DNA from: Bog-756 sp963727955
GTDB lineage: Bacteria > Actinomycetota > Acidimicrobiia > Acidimicrobiales > RAAP-2
Direction: 5' to 3'
Assembly: GCA_963727955.1 (NCBI GenBank)
Contig: CAVSII010000002.1
Location: forward strand, 1 to 64,000
Length of the DNA: 64,000 nt
A program made the translations under genes and the position numbers. Shown piece after piece: positions 27,345 through 36,341 of this stretch; within the stretch, counting starts at the first letter, position 1, and each line of letters opens with the position of its first letter. Under the pieces are notes generated by a model. That model saw only the letters and a program-made list of their open reading frames with translations, made no database searches and was not told where the DNA came from.

Positions 27345-27968
27345 TCATTCCGGGTCAACGCCCAGGCCCCGGGCGACAAAGGAGATCGCCCCTTCGATGA
27401 AGGACTCGTCGACCACTTCGGGTTGGAGAATGCGCAGTAACCCGATCCCCCGAAACAGAACTTCGATAATTCGTGCGGTCTGAATCGGATCCTCCAAGGG
27501 TTGGGCGCCCAGATGCTCGCGTTCATCGGCAATGAGCTCGGCCAGGGCCCCCACCGCTTCGTCATCGATCTGGGTGAATTGCTCCCGAACGGCCGGGTTC
27601 CGTGCGGCGTAGAGCCAGAATTCCTGGTAGAGCAGACCGAAATCATCCCTGGCGGTGTGGGTCTGATCGCGGAACAAGGCGACGAAATCCGACAGCCGGG
27701 ATTGGGAAGGCACCTCGGACGCATCCAGGGTGGCCCGCAAGGCCTCCGTCTCCTGCTCGTAGCGTGCTCTGAACAAGGCCAGGAAGAGATCCTCCTTGTT
27801 CTTGAAGTTGGAGTACACGGCCCCCTTGGTGAAGCCGGCCACGGTCGCCACTTCGTCGAGAGAAGCGCCGTGGAAGCCCCGTTCGGCGAATACCTGGGCC
27901 GCCGCCGCCAACAGGTGCTCCCGGGTCTGTTGCCGCCTTCGCTCCGGGGTGAGTGGTTCGATCGCCAT
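27345..27968 (-). CDS. TetR-family transcriptional regulator (probable repressor of the adjacent ABC exporter)
   Basis: A 207-residue TetR protein. The helix-turn-helix is at residues about 32-55 (ASLDEVATVAGFTKGAVYSNF, then KNKEDL). The C-terminal helical ligand domain is not diagnostic. It is divergent from the ABC exporter genes with only 39 bases between the start codons. That gap holds an inverted repeat, so autoregulation and repression of the exporter are likely. Confidence 0.92.
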   Translation of the reverse strand: MAIEPLTPERRRQQTREHLLAAAAQVFAERGFHGASLDEVATVAGFTKGAVYSNFKNKEDLFLALFRARYEQETEALRATLDASEVPSQSRLSDFVALFRDQTHTARDDFGLLYQEFWLYAARNPAVREQFTQIDDEAVGALAELIADEREHLGAQPLEDPIQTARIIEVLFRGIGLLRILQPEVVDESFIEGAISFVARGLGVDPE

Positions 27969-27986
27969 AGGTTGCGCTACGGCTCA

Positions 27987-28011
27987 GCATACTAGATACT
28001 AAAGAGTATGC
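27987..28011. promoter_or_regulatory. Inverted-repeat operator between TetR and ABC exporter genes
   Basis: Arms GCATACT (27987-27993) and AGTATGC (28005-28011) are perfect complements 11 bases apart. The right arm covers the ATG at 28008 of the exporter ATPase, so a bound repressor would block both promoters and the start site. The region is AT-rich compared with its surroundings. Confidence 0.65.
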
Positions 28012-29015
28012 ACGATGCCGAACAGTATGAGATTCGGTCGGAAGCTGGCCCAGCCGGGCAACTCACCCGGGCACGGGGGGCGATAGAGGCAGAGGGCCTG
28101 GTCCGGACCTTCGGGCCGCAGGTCGCCGTCGACGGCCTCGATCTCACCATCCGACCAGGGGAGATCTATGGGTTCTTGGGGCCGAACGGGGCCGGCAAGT
28201 CGACGGTCGTCCGCATGCTGTGCACGCTCCTGCGTCCGAGCGGGGGGCGGGCCTGGGTCGCCGGCCACGACGTCGTCCACCAGCCCCGAGCTGTCCGGCT
28301 CCGCATAGGGGTGGCCCTTCAGGACGCAGCCCTCGATGACCTCCAGACCGGGCGCGAACTGTTGCACTTCCAGGGGAGGCTGTTCGGGCTCGGTGAGGAC
28401 CAGATCACCCGGCGGACCGTCGAGATCCTCCGCATGGTGGACATCGGGGGCGCCATCGATCGGCGAGTCGGCGGCTATTCGGGTGGGATGAAGCGCCGGC
28501 TCGACCTGGCCATGGCCCTCATCCACAACCCCGAGGTGCTGTTTCTCGACGAGCCGACCACGGGACTCGACCCGGCCAGTCGTGCCACCGTGTGGGCGGA
28601 GGTGGAACGCCTCAACCGTGAGCTGGGCATGACCATCTTCCTCACCACCCAGTACTTGGAGGAGGCCGATGTCCTGGCCCATCGGGTCGGCATCATCAAT
28701 CGAGGCAAACTGGTGGCCGAGGGGCCACCTGATTCGCTCAAGCGGTCGATTGCCGACGATCTCCTCATCGTCGACGTGGATGGCCACGACGCCGAGGCCA
28801 TGGCTCGGCTCGGTCAGCTCCACGGGGTGCATTCCGTTGGGCGTCAAGACGATCGGATCACCATGCGGGTCGTCGACGGTCCGGCCGCCCTCAGCTCGGT
28901 CGCCGTCGCCTTGTCAACAGGCGGTGTTCGGGTTCGGAGCATCGCCATGCGGACCCCGACCCTCGATGACGTGTTCTTGGAACTAACCGGTGGTCGTATC
29001 GAGGAAGCGGCGTGA
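28008..29015 (+). CDS. ABC-2 type drug exporter ATP-binding protein (DrrA-like)
   Basis: A 335-residue ATPase with Walker A GPNGAGKST, Q-loop region, signature YSGGMKRRL and Walker B VLFLDEPTTGLDP, followed by the C-terminal extension (residues about 245-335) typical of daunorubicin-resistance DrrA proteins. It powers export of a hydrophobic small molecule with the permease encoded next. Its stop overlaps the permease start (GTGA). The ATG at 28008 lies within the operator; a weak AAAGAG precedes it, so a short leader or leaderless transcript is possible. Confidence 0.92.
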   Translation: MHDAEQYEIRSEAGPAGQLTRARGAIEAEGLVRTFGPQVAVDGLDLTIRPGEIYGFLGPNGAGKSTVVRMLCTLLRPSGGRAWVAGHDVVHQPRAVRLRIGVALQDAALDDLQTGRELLHFQGRLFGLGEDQITRRTVEILRMVDIGGAIDRRVGGYSGGMKRRLDLAMALIHNPEVLFLDEPTTGLDPASRATVWAEVERLNRELGMTIFLTTQYLEEADVLAHRVGIINRGKLVAEGPPDSLKRSIADDLLIVDVDGHDAEAMARLGQLHGVHSVGRQDDRITMRVVDGPAALSSVAVALSTGGVRVRSIAMRTPTLDDVFLELTGGRIEEAA

Positions 29016-29812
29016 CGTCCGCGCCCGGTGAGGCCATTGTTCGGGGCCGGGCCGCCGGATTCTGGTCCGACCTGGTGGCGGTGGCCGCGAGGGCTCTGCG
29101 CCAATTGCGTCGCGAACCGGCGTCTATCTTGCCCGCGGTGTTCATTCCGGCCTTTTTCTATATCGTGAACCTCGGGGCGCTCGGACATGTGGCCGACGGA
29201 GGGGGGCTCGACTACAAGGCCTTCCTCCTTCCCATGGCCATTGCCTTCGCCGTTACCGGGGTATCGCGGGCCCCGAGTCTGGTCAGTGACATTCAGAGCG
29301 GGTACTTCGACCGGCTCTGTCTCACGCCCGTCCGCCGCTCGGCTCTTCTGCTCGGCCTGATGGCGGCAGACGTCGTGATCATCATCGCTCTCACTATCCC
29401 GGTGCTGGTCCTGGGCTTTGCCCTCGGTGTGCGCTTTGCCACCGGGGCCGAAGGGGTGGTGGTATTCGTCGGTCTCGCTGCTCTCTGGGGGCTGGTGTTC
29501 ACCGGGTTCCCCTACGCCGTCGCCCTCAAGACGGGTAGTCCGGCGGCGGTCAATGCCACCTTCATCGTCTTTTTCCCCTTTGCCTTTCTGACCGATGCCA
29601 TCATCCCCAAGGCGGACCTGACCACCTGGTTCTCCACCGTGGCCACCTACAATCCGGTCACCTACTTGCTCGACGCCCAACGCTCGGTCATCACTGGTGG
29701 CTGGCAGGCCGGTCCCCTTCTGGACGGGCTGGCTGCCTTGGTCGGGCTGGGCCTGGTCAGCATGACGATGGCCTTGATGGCTCTCCGCGGACGCATTCGA
29801 CGAGGAGGGTGA
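29012..29812 (+). CDS. ABC-2 type transporter permease (DrrB-like)
   Basis: A 266-residue membrane protein with about six helices (ILPAVFIPAFFYIVNLGAL, FLLPMAIAFAVTGVS, VVIIIALTIPVLVLGFAL, GLAALWGLVFTGFPYAVAL, ATFIVFFPFAFLTDAII, LGLVSMTMALMAL). ATYNPVTYLLDAQR near the end is a typical ABC-2 segment. It forms the membrane channel for the DrrA-like ATPase encoded before it, with which it overlaps by four bases from a GTG start. Confidence 0.9.
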   Translation: MTSAPGEAIVRGRAAGFWSDLVAVAARALRQLRREPASILPAVFIPAFFYIVNLGALGHVADGGGLDYKAFLLPMAIAFAVTGVSRAPSLVSDIQSGYFDRLCLTPVRRSALLLGLMAADVVIIIALTIPVLVLGFALGVRFATGAEGVVVFVGLAALWGLVFTGFPYAVALKTGSPAAVNATFIVFFPFAFLTDAIIPKADLTTWFSTVATYNPVTYLLDAQRSVITGGWQAGPLLDGLAALVGLGLVSMTMALMALRGRIRRGG

Positions 29813-29836
29813 GGCGCACCCCGTAGGATTTCGTGG

Positions 29837-30295
29837 GTGATAGCCGACCGACTCGAAGAGCTCGGGATCATCCTTCCACCGGTCTCCCCTCCTGCCGGCA
29901 ACTACCTCGGTTGCGTGATCGAGGACGGCCTGGTCTACGTGGGTGGCCACGGACCAATCAGCGGAGAGACCATTATCCGTGGGAAGGTGGGCGGCAGCGT
30001 CTCATTGGCCGACGGACGGCAGGCCGCCCGGCTCACCGGACTGTCCATTCTGGCCACGCTGGAAGCAGAGTTGGGCGACCTCGATCGCATCGAGCGCATC
30101 GTCAAAGTATTCGGCATGGTCAACGTTGCCCCTGGCTTCAGCCAGACTCCCGGGGTGATCGACGGGTGCTCCGACCTTCTGGTGGAGATCTTTGGCGATG
30201 CTGGACGCCACACCCGTAGTGCGGTGGGTATGGCCGAGCTCCCCTTCGACATCGCCGTCGAGATCGAACTCACGGCGCGACTCCGTACCCGATGA
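29837..30295 (+). CDS. RidA/YjgF-family protein
   Basis: A 152-residue RidA-superfamily protein. The hallmark C-terminal block RHTRSAVGMAELPFDIAVEIE contains the arginine that binds the substrate carboxylate in deaminating RidA members. GLVYVGGHGPISGE and FGMVNVAPGFSQTP are also typical. Classical RidA proteins release ammonia from reactive enamine/imine intermediates; this one belongs to a longer, less characterised group. The start is GTG at 29837, 25 bases after the ABC permease gene, so it may be read through from that unit. Confidence 0.88.
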   Translation: MIADRLEELGIILPPVSPPAGNYLGCVIEDGLVYVGGHGPISGETIIRGKVGGSVSLADGRQAARLTGLSILATLEAELGDLDRIERIVKVFGMVNVAPGFSQTPGVIDGCSDLLVEIFGDAGRHTRSAVGMAELPFDIAVEIELTARLRTR

Positions 30296-30314
30296 GGACA
30301 GCAAAGGAAGACAG

Positions 30315-30749
30315 ATGATCGAGATGGTGGTCGGTCGCTGGCGTGCCTTCATCCAGGGCGAACTGTCAGGCGGTCTGGACGAACTACTCGATGACGACGT
30401 GGTCTTCTACTCACCGATCGTGTTCACGCCGCAACGGGGGAAGCAGATCACGTCGCTGTACCTACAGGCGGCGGCTCGGACGTTTGCCGGGCCGAGTTCG
30501 ACGGGTTCGGCTTTCGATGATCCGGCCGGGGGGTTCAGGTACACCAAGACTGTGCTCGCCGACAACCTGGCGGTGTTGGAGTTCGAGACCACCATGGAGG
30601 GGAAGTATGTCAACGGCGTCGACATCATTCGGTGCAACGACGAGGGACGTATCATCGAGTTTCGGGTCATGATCCGCCCGCTCCAGGCTGTCAACCTGGT
30701 CCATCAACAGATGGCGGCTATGGTGGAATTGTTGGCAGGGCGGGACTGA
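30315..30749 (+). CDS. SnoaL-like (NTF2-fold) protein
   Basis: A 144-residue small alpha+beta protein with the cone-shaped NTF2/SnoaL pattern: N-terminal helices, then LDELLDDDVVFYSPI, ADNLAVLEFETTMEGKYV and NGVDIIRCNDEGRIIEF. Family members are isomerases, cyclases or ligand-binding proteins; the reaction cannot be assigned. AAAGGAAG sits ideally before the ATG at 30315, which rules out the longer open frame upstream. It lies 19 bases after the RidA-family gene and is probably co-transcribed. Confidence 0.8.
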   Translation: MIEMVVGRWRAFIQGELSGGLDELLDDDVVFYSPIVFTPQRGKQITSLYLQAAARTFAGPSSTGSAFDDPAGGFRYTKTVLADNLAVLEFETTMEGKYVNGVDIIRCNDEGRIIEFRVMIRPLQAVNLVHQQMAAMVELLAGRD

Positions 30750-30880
30750 TTGGTCTGTTGCGACGAGCGCCGCTCCACCACCGGACCGAGCCCTATCTCC
30801 TCGGTCACGCCGTAGGGCACCTGCACTGAGGCGGACGTTGCCCTCGGTCGCTGTGCTCTGGCCCGGACCACAGTCCGAGT

Positions 30881-32374
30881 TCAGGCGTGACTCCCGCACT
30901 TGAACACGCCCTCGACGTCGTGCCCGAGTGCCCGCCATTCGCCAGCCGTCAGGAAATCGTCGTTCCACGTGAAGGGCGTGCCTGCACAGTGCGAGTACCT
31001 GTTGGCCGAGTAGGTGATGGTTGGATCGGAGAACACCGATAGATCGCCGTCGTCCTGGACCAGACCCATCGAACCGGACCCGAGATCGACGGTGTTGCCG
31101 TCGATGGTGACGTCGTGGAGTACGAGCGGGTCACCGTCGGGGCCATCACCGCGGTCCTGTTGGATCAGGCCAATGGCGTTTGCGTTGCCGACGACTGTGT
31201 TGTCGCTCACGGTCACGCCACTCGACTCTGCCACCAGAATTCCCGACCCCCACAGCCAGACGTTCATCCCGAATCCATTCCTGCTGACGTCGTTGTCCGA
31301 GATGAGGCCATCGCTACTGATCTCGTAGAGGATGCCGGCCTCTGCATTTCCTGTGACAGTGTTACCTTCGAAGGTGACGTCGGCGCTCTCCACGTCGCTC
31401 CACAGGCCCGGTCCTTGGTTGTCGCGTACCACGTTGTCCTGCACGATGAGATCGGAGACTGCGCCCCACTTGGCCCCTCCTGCCTCCCACCCCGGATCGA
31501 ACCCGGCCCAGTTGTTGTCGGCGATCACGTTGTCGATGACCACGGTGTGGTCACCCGTTCCTCCGATCCCCTCCTCCCCGTTGTCGCTGGCGTCGACGTG
31601 TTCGATGTGGGCGTCACCCTCGGTGGTCACCCCTGCCCCGTGGTTCATCTCGACCCGATCGTCCTGGATGATCCACCCGGGTGCGGCGGTATCGATGGCC
31701 CCGTGCTGGGCGGGCGTGGCGAACATCTCCACGGTCAGTCCGGTGACCGTCACATCCGGGTCCCCGGCGTCGGGTTGGGAGGTGATGGCGGCGGACGCCA
31801 GGGCGACGTCGAGCCTGTGGCCGCTGGGATCGCCGTAGACGTAGACGGTATGGCCGTGGGTGTAGAAGTCCCCCCGGCTGACGGCGTCGAGGGTCATGAC
31901 CCGGGTGAGCGGCCGACCGTCGGAGAAGACCGCATTGGGGAGCTGACACGCGTCCTTGGTGCCCGAGAGGCATTGGCCTGAAGGGGATCCGAGGTCACCG
32001 GACATCGTGGTGTCCCACCTGTGGGATCCGGCCGCCTTGAAGCCGACCAGGGGTTCTGTCCCGATCAGCGTCGCTCGTCCCTCCCCGTCGATTGTCTGTC
32101 CTCTGTTGGGCTCGACCGGTTGGGCGATCACATACGTACCTCGAGCGAGACAGATGGTCGCCCCGCCGGGGGAGTCGGCCACCACCCGAGCCAGACTCTC
32201 GGAGGGACGGACGAGCACGGTGCAAATGGTCGATTTCCCCTCGGCAGCACCGAACCCGCCGGCGGCTGCTTCCCCCGGGTGTAGCAGGAGGGCGATCACG
32301 GAGAGGGCCCCAACCATGACGGTACAAACGACATCCACCCCGCTTCGACTGACCGAGCCCACTGGCCCGACCAT
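30881..32374 (-). CDS. Exported right-handed parallel beta-helix repeat protein
   Basis: A 497-residue protein with an N-terminal signal helix (VCTVMVGALSVIALLLHPG, cleavage after GEAAAG). The body is made of 22-25-residue beta-helix coils with Asn ladders: VVIDNVIADNNWAGF, LIVQDNVVRDNQGPGL, VTFEGNTVTGNAEAGI, LISDNDVSRNGFGM and VTVSDNTVVGNANAI. Such folds occur in pectate-lyase-like enzymes and surface polysaccharide-binding proteins; no catalytic signature is visible. It is the only gene on its strand between two plus-strand units. The 130-base gap before it (30750-30880) shows nothing notable. Confidence 0.85.
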   Translation of the reverse strand: MVGPVGSVSRSGVDVVCTVMVGALSVIALLLHPGEAAAGGFGAAEGKSTICTVLVRPSESLARVVADSPGGATICLARGTYVIAQPVEPNRGQTIDGEGRATLIGTEPLVGFKAAGSHRWDTTMSGDLGSPSGQCLSGTKDACQLPNAVFSDGRPLTRVMTLDAVSRGDFYTHGHTVYVYGDPSGHRLDVALASAAITSQPDAGDPDVTVTGLTVEMFATPAQHGAIDTAAPGWIIQDDRVEMNHGAGVTTEGDAHIEHVDASDNGEEGIGGTGDHTVVIDNVIADNNWAGFDPGWEAGGAKWGAVSDLIVQDNVVRDNQGPGLWSDVESADVTFEGNTVTGNAEAGILYEISSDGLISDNDVSRNGFGMNVWLWGSGILVAESSGVTVSDNTVVGNANAIGLIQQDRGDGPDGDPLVLHDVTIDGNTVDLGSGSMGLVQDDGDLSVFSDPTITYSANRYSHCAGTPFTWNDDFLTAGEWRALGHDVEGVFKCGSHA

Positions 32375-32501
32375 ATCAATGCCGGATGGCGTCTTGTCAG
32401 GCGGTCAGCGGGCAAAGGTGTTCTCGACCGGGAACGTTCCATGTGCGTTCGGCTCGGTGCGTACTCGGCCCGGCATCATGCGGACCGGCTCGTGGTCCGA
32501 T

Positions 32502-33116
32502 CTAGTGAAGCCACATCCTCGGATCCTTTCCGAACCCGGTCTCCAGTACTTCCAAGCTCTCGGAGACGGTAGCGGCCAAGTCCCCGCCGTCAAAAAACCA
32601 GCGGGCGTGGGCGGTCTGGATGATCCCTCCCGCTGCGGCGGCCAGCATGGTCGGAACCAGAGCGTCGCCCGGCACCCCCAGTCGGGAACCGAAGAAGTCT
32701 GCCACCACCCGTTGGAACTTGATTTGTATGCCTCCCACCACCGCCTTCAGAACACCCGGCGTAGCCTGAACGACGGCGATCCAACGGCGGAGGGCTACGG
32801 GATCTTCGTTGGCGAGCACCTCACCGAGGGCCAGACGGAGCGACAGCAGGGGCGGCTCATGGTCAGGGCGGGCGGCAAGTGCCGCCCCAAGGGCTTCGCT
32901 TCGTTTGTCGATGTGCGCCTGCAGCACATCCTCTTTGGCAGGAAAGTGCCGGTAGAAGGTCCGGGGCGATATGTGGGCATCGGTTGCGATCTCGTCGACC
33001 GTCACCGCCCCGAATCCGCGTCGTTCGAACAACCGTAGGGCGACGTCCTCCAACGCATCCGTCATCATCTGAGACCGTCTCGCCCTGAGCTGGGTGGCCA
33101 GCGATTGATCTTCCAC
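32502..33116 (-). CDS. TetR-family transcriptional regulator
   Basis: About 204 residues with a clear TetR helix-turn-helix (VTVDEIATDAHISPRTFYRHF at residues about 37-57) and KEDVL following. The open frame runs 36 codons further upstream, but the GTG at 33116 has AGGAGA nine bases before it and is preferred. It is divergent from the alpha/beta-hydrolase lipoprotein gene and probably controls it. The ligand is unknown. Confidence 0.9.
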   Translation of the reverse strand: MEDQSLATQLRARRSQMMTDALEDVALRLFERRGFGAVTVDEIATDAHISPRTFYRHFPAKEDVLQAHIDKRSEALGAALAARPDHEPPLLSLRLALGEVLANEDPVALRRWIAVVQATPGVLKAVVGGIQIKFQRVVADFFGSRLGVPGDALVPTMLAAAAGGIIQTAHARWFFDGGDLAATVSESLEVLETGFGKDPRMWLH

Positions 33117-33235
33117 GTCCCGTTCTCTCCTAACAGACACGCCGATCGCCAGCACAGCCCGTCCAAATGCCTTGGGTAATGGGACCGACGCTGACCCAGC
33201 GCGGCCGGCCCTGGTCTCGGACACTCTGCTGTTCG

Positions 33236-33264
33236 TTGACAGAATAAGACTCTACTGACAGAAT
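33236..33264 (+). promoter_or_regulatory. Candidate promoter of the alpha/beta-hydrolase gene, with a repeated 9-mer
   Basis: TTGACA at 33236-33241 is followed after 17 bases by CAGAAT (33259-33264), a fair -35/-10 pair. The 9-mer TGACAGAAT occurs twice (33237-33245 and 33256-33264), 19 bases apart, and could be a direct-repeat operator for the divergent TetR protein. Confidence 0.5.
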
Positions 33265-33297
33265 CTGCCAGCCGCTTGACACTAGGGGGGGGACTCC

Positions 33298-34896
33298 GTG
33301 ACTCGAAGTGTGACCCGGGCGTTGGTCGTGCTCTGCGTGGGAGCGGCAGTTTTGGTGGGGTGTTCTTCCCCCTCCAGCCCTACCGCTACTGGAGGAACGA
33401 CCGCCGCCGAAGCATCGGTACCGACGCCGACGATCCAGGGCCCCATCCTCCCGAGCAGCAAGATCTCGTTCCTGGGATCCACGCTCTTCTCGCCGTCAGC
33501 GGTGGGCTATGAGCAGTCCGAGTACTTTCTTTCCGGCACCGCCAGCTCTTATACGAGCCCAAAGCCTCTGTTGAAGAACGGCCAATGGGACGTCGAACCG
33601 GCTACCACCGCTTCCTACAAGACGCGCATCGTGGTCTACCGGCCCAGTGACCCAGCACACTTCGACGGGACCGTGGTGGTCGAGTGGCTCAATGAGACGG
33701 CGGGTATCGATGCCCCGGCGGCATGGCTGAGCGCCCACGTCCAGATGATCCGGAGTGGCATGGCCTATGTGGGTGTGGATGCCCAGGCGGGCGGGATCAA
33801 CGGTCAATCGGGCTCGCTTGCCGCAGAGGACGGCGCGGGCGCTCTCAAGCAAACCGACCCCGCCCGTTACGGCTCCCTCCACCATCCCGGAGACAGCTAC
33901 TCGTACAGCATCTACCAGCAGGCCGGCCGAGCCATCCGCACATCAGGATCGCGACTGCTCGGCGGACTGCAGCCCAAGCGCGTCCTGGCCCTGGGGGAAT
34001 CCCAATCAGCGCTTCGGCTGGTGACCTACATCGACGCCCTTCAGCCCCGTTCACCCGGCATCTACGATGCCTACTTCGTCTACAGCCGGGGTGGCGGTGC
34101 CGCCAATCTCTCGCAGTCGCCTCAGCCCACCGTCAAAGCCCCGACCCCGACGCTCATCCGTTCCGACATCCATGTACCGGTCTTCCTGTTCGAGACGGAG
34201 ACTGATCTGCTCGGCCTCGGCTACCTGTCGGCACGCCAGTCGTCGACCCCGTACTTACGGGAGTGGGAGATCGCCGGGGCTGCCCACGACGACAGCTACG
34301 GCGTTGTCTACGCTCGCGCCGACATGGGCAACGGCGTGGCCGACACGGAGGCGTTCGAGTCGATGCTGAACCCGCCGAAGGACCCCATTCCCGGGATCGT
34401 CGATTGCGCCGAGCCCATCAACACCGAATCTCATACCTACGAGCTTCGGGCGGCCATGGTGGCGGTCAACAGGTGGATGACCACCGGGCAGGCACCGAAG
34501 CAGTCACCGCGGCTCGAGGTGAACCCTTCCGACCCCCACACCTTTCTGACCAACCCCGTGGGCAACGCACTCGGTGGGGTCCGCCCTCCACAGGTGCAGG
34601 TTCCCGTAGCCAAGTTGTCGGGCCTGGGTCAGCCGGGCGCCGGCACATCGAGCCAATCGAGCCAATCGAGCCAGATGAGCCAAGCGGAGTCGATCTCGGG
34701 ACCCGCTCTGTGCTCGATCCTGGGCACGACGGCTCCATTCGATGCGGCCCAGCTCTCGGCTCTCTATCCCACCCACGCCGATTTCGTGGCCAAGTGGGAC
34801 GCGGCGACGGCGGCCGAGGTGAAGGAGGGTTACCTGCTCCCGGCCGACGCCCTCACCCTCGACAGAGTGGCGGCACAGTCCAACGTCGGAGGCTGA
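33298..34896 (+). CDS. Alpha/beta-hydrolase domain lipoprotein
   Basis: A 532-residue protein with a lipoprotein signal (ALVVLCVGAAVLVGC, lipobox VGC). It has the alpha/beta-hydrolase features of a family usually annotated only as alpha/beta hydrolase domain: VVEWLNETAGIDAPAAW, nucleophile elbow LALGESQSA with serine between Glu and Gln, and an acid/His region near FLFETETDLLGLGY and EIAGAAHDD. It is probably a surface esterase or lactonase. A low-complexity SSQSSQSSQMSQ insert lies near residue 455, encoded by 9-base repeats. The start is GTG at 33298 after a purine tract of G residues. A divergent TetR lies upstream. Confidence 0.8.
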   Translation: MTRSVTRALVVLCVGAAVLVGCSSPSSPTATGGTTAAEASVPTPTIQGPILPSSKISFLGSTLFSPSAVGYEQSEYFLSGTASSYTSPKPLLKNGQWDVEPATTASYKTRIVVYRPSDPAHFDGTVVVEWLNETAGIDAPAAWLSAHVQMIRSGMAYVGVDAQAGGINGQSGSLAAEDGAGALKQTDPARYGSLHHPGDSYSYSIYQQAGRAIRTSGSRLLGGLQPKRVLALGESQSALRLVTYIDALQPRSPGIYDAYFVYSRGGGAANLSQSPQPTVKAPTPTLIRSDIHVPVFLFETETDLLGLGYLSARQSSTPYLREWEIAGAAHDDSYGVVYARADMGNGVADTEAFESMLNPPKDPIPGIVDCAEPINTESHTYELRAAMVAVNRWMTTGQAPKQSPRLEVNPSDPHTFLTNPVGNALGGVRPPQVQVPVAKLSGLGQPGAGTSSQSSQSSQMSQAESISGPALCSILGTTAPFDAAQLSALYPTHADFVAKWDAATAAEVKEGYLLPADALTLDRVAAQSNVGG

Positions 34897-34957
34897 GGGA
34901 TGATCGTGTGGCCCGGGCGGGGGATCACCGCTTTCCGGTGGCCACCGCCGATCCGAT

Positions 34958-36244
34958 TCACCCCGTGACCGGGACGGTGTCGAACTCGATGTGGAGGTCG
35001 GAGAGTCCCCGGAGGATCCACGTCGGCTCGTACCGGAAGTGCCGATCACCGGCGGATCCGTGATGTTCCTCGGACAGCCGGATGTTGCGGGTGCGGTCGA
35101 GTATGCGCTCGATGCTTACCCGCCCCTCGGCCCGAGCGAGGGGGCCGCCCGGGCACGAGTGGACGCCCCGCCCAAATGCGATGTGGGAATGGGCATTGGG
35201 GCGATCCGAGCGGAACTCGGCAGGACACTCGAAGTGCTTCGGGTCGCGGTTGGCCGCACCGTTGAGCAGCATGACCGGTGTGCCGGCGGGGATATCGACG
35301 CCGCCAATGGACGTCCTGCGGCGGGCCAGGCGGAAGTCGGCCTTCACCGGGCTCTCTACCCGTAGGACCTCTTCGAGGAAGCCGGGTATCCGGCCGGTGT
35401 CATCTCGCAGTTGGTCTTGGGTCTCGGGGTGTTCGGCCAGGTATTTGAGCGCGGCGGCCAGCAGCCGAGCGGACGTCTCCTGACCGGCAGCGAACAGGAA
35501 GGTCGCCGTCCGCACCACCGAGGTGACGTCGGGCGTTGTGCCGTCGGGGTAGGTGGCCTGCGCCAGGTCGCTGAGCACATCCTCCTGCGGGCGGCGTCGC
35601 CGGTCCTCGATGTACTGGGCGAACCACTCGTCGAGCCAAGCCAGCGGGTTCTCGCCGGGACTCCCTTCCTCGCCTGCGCCGACGACGCCGGGGGAGCTGC
35701 TGAGACCGAATCCCTCACGGAACCGTTGATGGTCCTCCTCGGGAACCCCGAGCAGGTCGGCCACGACCAGCATTGCGAAGGGCTGGGTGAATGCGCTGAT
35801 GAACTCGCAACGACCGTCGCCGATGAACTCGTCGAGCTGTTCGTCGGCCAGGCGCCAGATGAACTCCTCGTTGTCCTTCAGCCTCTTCGGGGTGATGAGC
35901 CGCATCAGCAGGGCCCGTTCGCGGGTGTGATCGGGCGGATCCATCGTCACCATGTGCTCGTGCATCGGCAGCTGATCACGGTAGCGATCGACGACGTCGC
36001 TGACGTCGTCACCTTCCAGTGGCACCGGAAAGGTGGCAAATGGGCCAATGACCGAGTTGCACGACGAGAAGGTGTCGGTATCCCGGTAGACCTCCATCGA
36101 CTCGTCGTAGCCGGTCACCGCCACCACCCCGAGGTGAGGGAGCTGCAGTACCGGCCCCTCCGCCCTTAGTCCGTCGAAATACGGGTACGGATCTTCGACC
36201 AGGGACTGGTCGAAGAAGAAGTCGATGGATTGCCAGTCACTCAC
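34958..36244 (-). CDS. Cytochrome P450 (CYP)
   Basis: About 428 residues, the size of a soluble bacterial P450. The I-helix FLFAAGQETSARLL carries the oxygen-activating acid-Thr pair, ExxR is in FLEEVLRVESP, and the haem loop is AFGRGVHSCPGGPLA with the cysteine ligand. It hydroxylates an organic substrate using ferredoxin-delivered electrons; no ferredoxin gene is adjacent. The GTG at 36244 follows GGGAGAGG and is preferred over the 47-codon longer frame that would run into the divergent TetR gene. It closely resembles the P450 at 46.2-47.5 kb (shared DPYPYFD, NGAANRDP and haem loop). Confidence 0.93.
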   Translation of the reverse strand: MSDWQSIDFFFDQSLVEDPYPYFDGLRAEGPVLQLPHLGVVAVTGYDESMEVYRDTDTFSSCNSVIGPFATFPVPLEGDDVSDVVDRYRDQLPMHEHMVTMDPPDHTRERALLMRLITPKRLKDNEEFIWRLADEQLDEFIGDGRCEFISAFTQPFAMLVVADLLGVPEEDHQRFREGFGLSSSPGVVGAGEEGSPGENPLAWLDEWFAQYIEDRRRRPQEDVLSDLAQATYPDGTTPDVTSVVRTATFLFAAGQETSARLLAAALKYLAEHPETQDQLRDDTGRIPGFLEEVLRVESPVKADFRLARRRTSIGGVDIPAGTPVMLLNGAANRDPKHFECPAEFRSDRPNAHSHIAFGRGVHSCPGGPLARAEGRVSIERILDRTRNIRLSEEHHGSAGDRHFRYEPTWILRGLSDLHIEFDTVPVTG

Positions 36245-36264
36245 TGCGGTCTCTCCCTCTCCCA

Positions 36265-36310
36265 GCACTGCAGTGCGTGGGCGCGCCGGTGCTGAGCAAT
36301 TGCTTAGCAC
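36265..36310. promoter_or_regulatory. Two palindromes between the P450 and its divergent TetR gene
   Basis: GCACTGCAGTGC (36265-36276) is a perfect 12-base palindrome. GTGCTGAGCAA/TTGCTTAGCAC (36289-36310) is a 22-base palindrome with one mismatched pair. Both lie in the 97-base gap between the P450 GTG and the TetR GTG, so they are the likely TetR operators controlling both genes. Confidence 0.7.
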
Positions 36311-36341
36311 AGTGGCTGTCTCGCTATGGCAAGGTGTCGGC

